Source of the DNA: an uncultured Paracoccaceae bacterium
GTDB taxonomy: Bacteria > Pseudomonadota > Alphaproteobacteria > Rhodobacterales > Rhodobacteraceae
DNA: 8,517 nt
Reading direction: 5' to 3'
NCBI GenBank assembly: GCA_937132145.1
Contig: CAKZNY010000069.1
Location: 1-8,517 of the forward strand
Numbering within the stretch: the stretch's first letter is position 1; each line of letters opens with the position of its first letter. Below are positions 5,838-8,517 of the stretch, piece by piece. The position numbers were made by a program, and so were the translations under genes. Under the pieces are notes generated by a model. That model was not told the origin of the DNA and did no database searches. It was given only the letters and a program-made list of their open reading frames with translations.

Positions 5838-6522
5838 GCGCGATTTCTACCATGTCCCCGAAGCTGCGTTCGCGTTGATCGGAGGGTAGTGTCTCGTGTG
5901 TTTTCAGATGATCGCTGACCGTTAAAATCGCCAAAGCGCGGACGTTGTGGCGGGCGGCGAGGGTGTATAGCTCGGCGGCTTCCATCTCTACGGCCAGAAC
6001 ATTGTGGCGTTCCAGTTGGGCATCCAGTTCAGGGCTTTCGGAATAGAACACGTCGGACGAAAAAATATTGCCGACATGCACGGGTGTGTCGCGTTTTTCG
6101 GCGGCTTCAACGGCGGCTTTCAGTAGGGACCAATCTGCGCAGGGGGCGAAGTTGGCCCCGCGAAAAATCTGGTCGTTCATGCTGGTGGTTGATGTCGTTG
6201 CCATGGCGATAATCACATCGCGCACCGCAATATTCGCCTGCATTGCCCCGCATGACCCAATCCGGATCAGAGTTTTTGCACCATAGTCTTGTATCTACTC
6301 GTTCACATATATCGACAGCGAGGGCATCCCCATCCCCGTTCCGTGGATCGTCACGCGGTTGCCTTTCCACGTGCCGGTGAACCCCAGCATCCCGCGCACT
6401 TCATTGATGCAAATCGCATCGTTCAGGAATGTCTCGGCGGCCCATTTCGCGCGGTAGGGGTCACCGGGCAGCAGAACGGTTTCGGCGATCTCGCCAGATT
6501 TCGCGCCAATATGAATGGTCAT
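5818..6522 (-). pseudogene. deoD: Purine nucleoside phosphorylase deoD, interrupted by an in-frame TAG
   Basis: Read on the minus strand, the frame encodes a 234-codon DeoD-type purine nucleoside phosphorylase (E. coli 239 residues), which splits purine nucleosides with phosphate into base and ribose-1-phosphate. Family motifs are intact on both sides of the break: [45 protein letters not shown], and the catalytic-Asp region [10 protein letters not shown]. Codon 76 is TAG (6295-6297), where E. coli has Leu77; TTG to TAG would be a one-base change. The frame is otherwise continuous, with no shift. GAAGG at 6532-6536 precedes the start. Translation would stop after 75 residues. An internal ATG at 6243 could give a 141-residue C-terminal piece, but this lacks the phosphate-binding and neighbour-contact residues. 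A base-calling error is a real alternative to a true pseudogene. Confidence 0.88.
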
Positions 6523-6619
6523 AGTCAGATACCTTCGAAAACAGATTTATCGCTTATAGACCACCCGCGCGTGTTTGGTTATATCCTAAGCGACAGTTTT
6601 GCATAAAAGGTTGAAATAA
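6523..6619. promoter_or_regulatory. Divergent deoD/aroA intergenic region with a 7-bp inverted repeat
   Basis: These 97 bp separate two divergently read genes and so should hold both promoters, though no convincing -35/-10 pair stands out on either strand. TCGCTTA (6550-6556) is repeated in inverted form as TAAGCGA (6587-6593), which could be an operator or part of a leader. Ribosome sites lie at each end: GAAGG (6532-6536, minus strand) for deoD and AAAAGG (6605-6610) for aroA. Confidence 0.4.
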
Positions 6620-7957
6620 ATGTCTGCTAGCCTACGCCCCATGACCTCTCGTAAGTGTGGCCCTCTTAAGGGGGTGGCGCATGTGCCGGGTGACAAGTCT
6701 ATCTCGCACCGCTCGATGATTTTGGGTGCTTTGTCGGTTGGCGAAACCCGTGTGACCGGATTGCTGGAAGGCGAGGATGTTCTGGACACCGCCAAAGCCA
6801 TGCAGGCTTTCGGCGCGCAGATCGAGCGTTTGGACGATGGCGAGTGGGTCATCCAAGGCGTTGGTGTCGGGGGTTTTGCAGAGCCTGAACAGGTGATTGA
6901 TTGCGGTAATGCAGGCACGGGTGTGCGGCTGATTATGGGTGCAATGGCGACCACTCCGATTACGGTTACGTTCACGGGTGATGCAAGTTTACGCTCACGC
7001 CCCATGGGGCGGATTACCGATCCGTTGGCGTTGTTTGGCGCTACAAGTTACGGCCGGACGGGTGGTCGATTGCCGTTGACGATGGTTGGTGCGCGCGATC
7101 CGGTTCCGGTGACTTATCACACGCCCATGCCCTCGGCGCAGGTGAAATCGGCGGTGCTGCTGGCGGGGCTGAATGCGCCGGGCGATACAGTGGTGATCGA
7201 GAAGGAAGCGACGCGGGATCACACGGAACGGATGCTGGCGGGTTTTGGTGCTGACATTACGACCGAGATTACCGACGAGGGGCGCGTGATTACGCTAAAA
7301 GGTCAACCGGAACTGACAGGGCAAACGATTGTCGTGCCGCGTGATCCGTCCTCGGCGGCGTTTCCGGTGGTGGCGGCGTTGCTGGTGGAGGGCTCCGATG
7401 TGTTGGTGCCAAACATCGGCCAGAACCCTACGCGCAACGGTTTGTTTACAACGCTGTTGGAAATGGGCGCAGACATTACATTCGAGAATGAGCGGATCGA
7501 GGGGGGCGAACCCGTCGCTGATCTTCGGGTCAAACACGGCCCTTTGAAGGGGATCGAAGTGCCGCCGGAACGCGCTGCCAGCATGATAGATGAATATCCG
7601 ATATTGGCGGTGCTGGCCGCAACCGCCGAGGGCACTACTGTCATGCGAGGGATCAAGGAACTTCGCGTCAAAGAGAGCGACCGGATAGACGCGATGGCCC
7701 GAGGCTTGGAGGCGAATGGCGTCAGTATTGAAGAGGATGAGGACACTTTGATCGTGCATGGCATGGCTAAAATTCCCGGTGGGGCGATGTGCAAAACCCA
7801 TCTGGACCACCGTATCGCGATGAGCTTTATGTGCTTGGGCATGGCTGCGGAAAAACCCGTCGGGATTGATGATGCGGGCGCGATTGAAACCAGCTTTCCC
7901 GATTTTCTGCCACTGATGGAGCGCTTGGGCGCGAGCTTTAGAAAAGATAATAAATGA
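6620..7957 (+). CDS. aroA: 3-phosphoshikimate 1-carboxyvinyltransferase (EPSP synthase), class II
   Basis: This 445-residue enzyme joins phosphoenolpyruvate to shikimate-3-phosphate, the sixth step of the shikimate pathway, in the cytoplasm. Motifs run in the expected order: GDKSISHR (Lys26), GNAGT (96-100), [40 protein letters not shown] (Asp324), LRVKESDR (Glu352) and LDHRIAMSF. The combination of RDHTE, SAQVK and NPTR, together with overall similarity to the Agrobacterium CP4 enzyme, places it in class II. The residue equivalent to CP4 Ala100 is Gly99 here, the usual residue in most EPSP synthases. ATG at 6620 is favoured over ATG at 6641 because AAAAGG precedes it and class II enzymes usually have such an extension before GPLKG. 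The end overlaps cmk by ATGA (7954-7957), so the two are co-transcribed. Confidence 0.97.
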   Translation: MSASLRPMTSRKCGPLKGVAHVPGDKSISHRSMILGALSVGETRVTGLLEGEDVLDTAKAMQAFGAQIERLDDGEWVIQGVGVGGFAEPEQVIDCGNAGTGVRLIMGAMATTPITVTFTGDASLRSRPMGRITDPLALFGATSYGRTGGRLPLTMVGARDPVPVTYHTPMPSAQVKSAVLLAGLNAPGDTVVIEKEATRDHTERMLAGFGADITTEITDEGRVITLKGQPELTGQTIVVPRDPSSAAFPVVAALLVEGSDVLVPNIGQNPTRNGLFTTLLEMGADITFENERIEGGEPVADLRVKHGPLKGIEVPPERAASMIDEYPILAVLAATAEGTTVMRGIKELRVKESDRIDAMARGLEANGVSIEEDEDTLIVHGMAKIPGGAMCKTHLDHRIAMSFMCLGMAAEKPVGIDDAGAIETSFPDFLPLMERLGASFRKDNK

Positions 7958-8517
7958 AATTTACCGTAGCCATAGATGGTCGGCAGCGGCAGGTAAAGGT
8001 ACCATTAGTAAGGCGGTCGCGGCGCGGTTCGGATTTGCGTATCTCGATTCCGGCCTGCTTTACCGCGCGACCGGCGTGAAGGCTTTGCAGGTTGGGCGCG
8101 GGAGTATTGATCCGGCTGTTGCAGCACGGCTTGCCGGCAACCTTTCGCAAGCTGATCTGGAGCGTGATGATTTGCGGACCGCGATGGCGGGGCAGGCGGC
8201 CAGCAAGGTTGCGGTTTTGCCCGAAGTTCGTGCCGCCTTGTTGGAGTTCCAGAAAGCCTATGCCCGACGCGAGGGCGGTGCTGTGCTGGACGGGCGCGAC
8301 ATCGGCACAGTGATTTGCCCCGACGCCGAGGTTAAAATCTACGTTACCGCCAGCGATGAAATCAGGGCGGCGCGGCGGTATAAGGAACTTGTGGTGACCA
8401 TGCCGGACATGACGGTGGAACAGGTTTTAACGGACCTTAAGGCCCGGGACGCGCGGGACGCAAACCGGGATACGGCCCCGATGAAAGCCGCCGATGATGC
8501 GCTGTTGCTGGACACCA
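7954..8517 (+). pseudogene. cmk: Cytidylate kinase cmk, frameshifted in the P-loop and cut by the window edge
   Basis: CMP kinase transfers phosphate from ATP to CMP and dCMP in the cytoplasm. From ATG at 7954 the frame reads MKFTVAIDG and then shifts: the P-loop GPAAAGKGT is recovered only if one base is added near 7981 (GGT-CG-GCA instead of GGT-CCG-GCA). After that point the other frame is open to the window end and carries clear family motifs: [44 protein letters not shown] and [19 protein letters not shown]. About the last 15-25 residues are beyond the window. The start overlaps the aroA stop (ATGA). Because cmk is usually important for growth and the fault is a single missing C in a short C run, a sequencing error seems at least as likely as a real mutation. 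As written, no working kinase could be made. Confidence 0.88.

Noticed and set aside
6295..6297. TAG in deoD as evidence of a recoded amber codon (pyrrolysine or another amino acid)
   Set aside because: TAG ends sdhC and sdhA in this window at the expected protein ends, with the next gene's ribosome site overlapping each stop. Reading TAG as sense would fuse SdhC to SdhD and SdhA to a lipoprotein, which is implausible.
6641..6643. Alternative ATG start for aroA
   Set aside because: No Shine-Dalgarno sequence precedes it, while ATG at 6620 has AAAAGG nine bases upstream and gives the N-terminal length usual for class II enzymes.
8092..8313. A 73-codon plus-strand frame inside cmk
   Set aside because: It is out of frame with the conserved CMP kinase motifs that run through the same bases; it is only a shadow.

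Overview
The window looks like a chromosomal segment from a Rhodobacterales/Roseobacter-type alphaproteobacterium. The grounds are the gene order (nnrU-like gene, DUF1737-like gene, mesaconyl-C1-CoA hydratase, sdhC-sdhD-sdhA-two small lipoprotein genes-sdhB, then aroA-cmk), the class II AroA, and protein sequences that resemble Rhodobacter and roseobacter homologues as I remember them. No database search was possible. I see no insertion sequence, phage gene, CRISPR array, tRNA or rRNA.

Layout. Positions 1-1540 hold three tightly packed plus-strand genes: the 3' end of an NnrU-family membrane protein, a 67-residue DUF1737-like protein, and mch, an ethylmalonyl-CoA pathway enzyme with a GTG start directly after the preceding stop codon. 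Positions 1541-1895 are a 355-bp non-coding stretch with two identical GTGATCAC palindromes 21 bp apart and three small hairpins just before the sdhC ribosome binding site. Positions 1896-5821 are a complete succinate dehydrogenase operon (sdhC, sdhD, sdhA, sdhB). Two small predicted lipoprotein genes sit between sdhA and sdhB. On the minus strand at 5818-6522 lies deoD, which overlaps the sdhB stop codon tail to tail and is broken by an in-frame TAG. From 6620 onward are aroA (class II EPSP synthase) and cmk, joined by an ATGA overlap. cmk is cut off by the window edge and carries an apparent one-base deletion inside its P-loop.

How the genes fit together. Mch acts late in acetyl-CoA assimilation, in a route that ends in glyoxylate plus propionyl-CoA. 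Propionyl-CoA is converted to succinyl-CoA and succinate, which succinate dehydrogenase oxidises while passing electrons to ubiquinone. The mch-sdh neighbourhood is therefore metabolically coherent. aroA and cmk are housekeeping genes of aromatic amino acid and pyrimidine nucleotide synthesis.

I found no evidence for a new multi-gene defence or biosynthetic system. The points most worth a second look are the two lesions in conserved genes (deoD and cmk), the two lipoprotein genes inside the sdh operon, and the palindromes and hairpins upstream of sdhC.
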